Assembly: GCA_036937835.1 (NCBI GenBank)
Contig: CM072879.1
Span: 14,005,001-14,069,000, forward strand
Direction: 5' to 3'
DNA: 64,000 bases
From: Pampus argenteus
Taxonomy: Eukaryota > Chordata > Actinopteri > Scombriformes > Stromateidae
The notes under the pieces are model-generated. The model had not been told where the DNA came from. It saw only the letters and a list, made by a program, of their open reading frames with translations, and ran no database searches. The position numbers and the translations under genes are program-made. Numbering within the stretch: the stretch's first letter is position 1; the number at the start of each line of letters is the position of its first letter. Below, piece by piece: positions 63,301-64,000 of the stretch.

Positions 63301-64000
63301 GAAAACGCTGCTGCAGCAGGGCAGCTAACTGCAGATAAGGTAAAACACTCAATTTATTACTGTTTTTTTTACCTCAGAAACATCATCTTGGAAACGTGTC
63401 TTGAAATGAAATTCTTCCATTAAAGCACAACATAAATAACACATTTGTGTGCCTTGTGTAGCTAAACTGAGCTGACTTGTAGGACTGATTAACTGTTAGT
63501 AGACACACAATATTTGTTCTTAAAGAATCTTACAAGTTTAGCAACGCTGAGGCTACAACCAACCCATAATACAACACTCTGGTAGCAGGAGGCACAGTCT
63601 CCATTCGAAAAGAATATACTTTTATCTGCTAGTTACTGAGAAATCAAATCCAGCGCTACAAGTGATACCCCATAGACGTCGGAAGAAACTATTCGATCTT
63701 GACATTTTCTTGTTCCACTCTTGGAGGTTTGAATTTCCCACAAACATTTGAATGCAACATTGAAAAAAATCAAAAAATCAATCTGATGGTCACAAGTATT
63801 GAATTTCATTTACTACATAGTGGTCAACAAAATATGGGTTGGCTAAGGTTTGGAAAATAGTCTGCAGTAATGTGAAGTGTATATAGATATTTAAGCAGAA
63901 TAAGTAAACAAATTGTATGTATAGATGTCTTGTTGTTTGTAGAATGTCAAACATTCTCACACCTGTTCTCAATCTTGTGTTGTCCTTGCAGCCTGTGACA
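60343..64000 (+). CDS. hdgf: hepatoma-derived growth factor, 3' end beyond window
   Basis: PWWP-domain nuclear protein that reads methylated histone tails and DNA and is also released as a heparin-binding mitogen (known). Exons in the window: 60343-60429, 62052-62128, 62531-62669, 62896-63054, 63151-63339, and 63992 to the edge. The N-terminal PWWP domain (about residues 8-95) is complete: YKPGDLVFAKMKGYPHWPAR, KYQVFFFGTHETAFLG and GFAEGLWEIENNPTV. The PWWP tetrapeptide reads PHWP (24-27), as in human HDGF. After it come an acidic segment (GSSDEDEGALVIDEKNE) and two basic nuclear-import-like motifs (GTKRKAGE and SPKRPKD). The ATG at 60343 starts MPRSNRQKEY, matching the family. HDGFL family members are possible alternatives, but position next to prcc supports hdgf. 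Confidence 0.94.
60430..62051 (+). other. hdgf: hdgf intron 1 with clustered AACGTT palindromes
   Basis: The 1.6-kb first intron begins CpG-rich. The hexamer AACGTT occurs at about 60511, 60578, 60842, 60902, 60973 and 61108, with several near matches (AACGTC, AACGCC, GTTAAC). The rest, after about 61200, is plain AT-rich sequence with no exon. Confidence 0.6.

Overview
The window is vertebrate nuclear DNA, almost certainly from a percomorph-type teleost fish. Genes have many small exons with GT-AG introns of about 80 to 4,700 bp. One gene is a rapunzel homologue, a fish family, and two copies of an interspersed repeat common in perch-like fishes are present. Proteins were assigned by motifs and recalled vertebrate orthologues, and exon models were built by hand from splice signals and reading phase. 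In every full gene the exon lengths add up to an intact frame.

Layout, left to right. (1) 1608-28627, plus strand: the C-terminal 36 exons of akap9, a giant centrosome/Golgi coiled-coil scaffold, ending in a PACT domain. Its 5' half lies outside the window. (2) 30005-33389, minus: complete cyp51 (lanosterol 14-alpha-demethylase), 10 exons, tail-to-tail with akap9. (3) 34398-39417, minus: complete krit1 (CCM1), 16 coding exons. (4) 41541-42227, minus: a rapunzel-like gene with one coding exon. (5) 45766-47493, plus: a secreted PI-PLC X-domain protein. (6) 48933-49971, plus: a four-helix TMEM272-like membrane protein. (7) 51185-54154, plus: mrpl9. (8) 55451-58137, minus: prcc. (9) 60343 to the window end, plus: hdgf, with its 3' end cut off.

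Genes 1-3 match the order at human 7q21 (AKAP9-CYP51A1-KRIT1), without LRRD1. The head-to-head prcc/hdgf pair matches human 1q23, and MRPL9 lies on 1q in human. The middle block (rapunzel, PI-PLC, TMEM272-like) sits where these two ancestral segments join. The genes do not form one pathway. They cover centrosome scaffolding, sterol synthesis, endothelial junction signalling, mitochondrial translation, splicing/mitotic control and chromatin reading.

No wholly new system stands out. The most interesting items are in and around akap9: a candidate internal promoter with its own in-frame first exon, two candidate symmetric microexons, decaying duplicated exon heads, a GC-AG intron and an expanded coiled-coil repeat. 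Others are a duplicated segment flanking the rapunzel gene, a bacterial-type secreted PI-PLC, and a cluster of AACGTT palindromes in hdgf intron 1.
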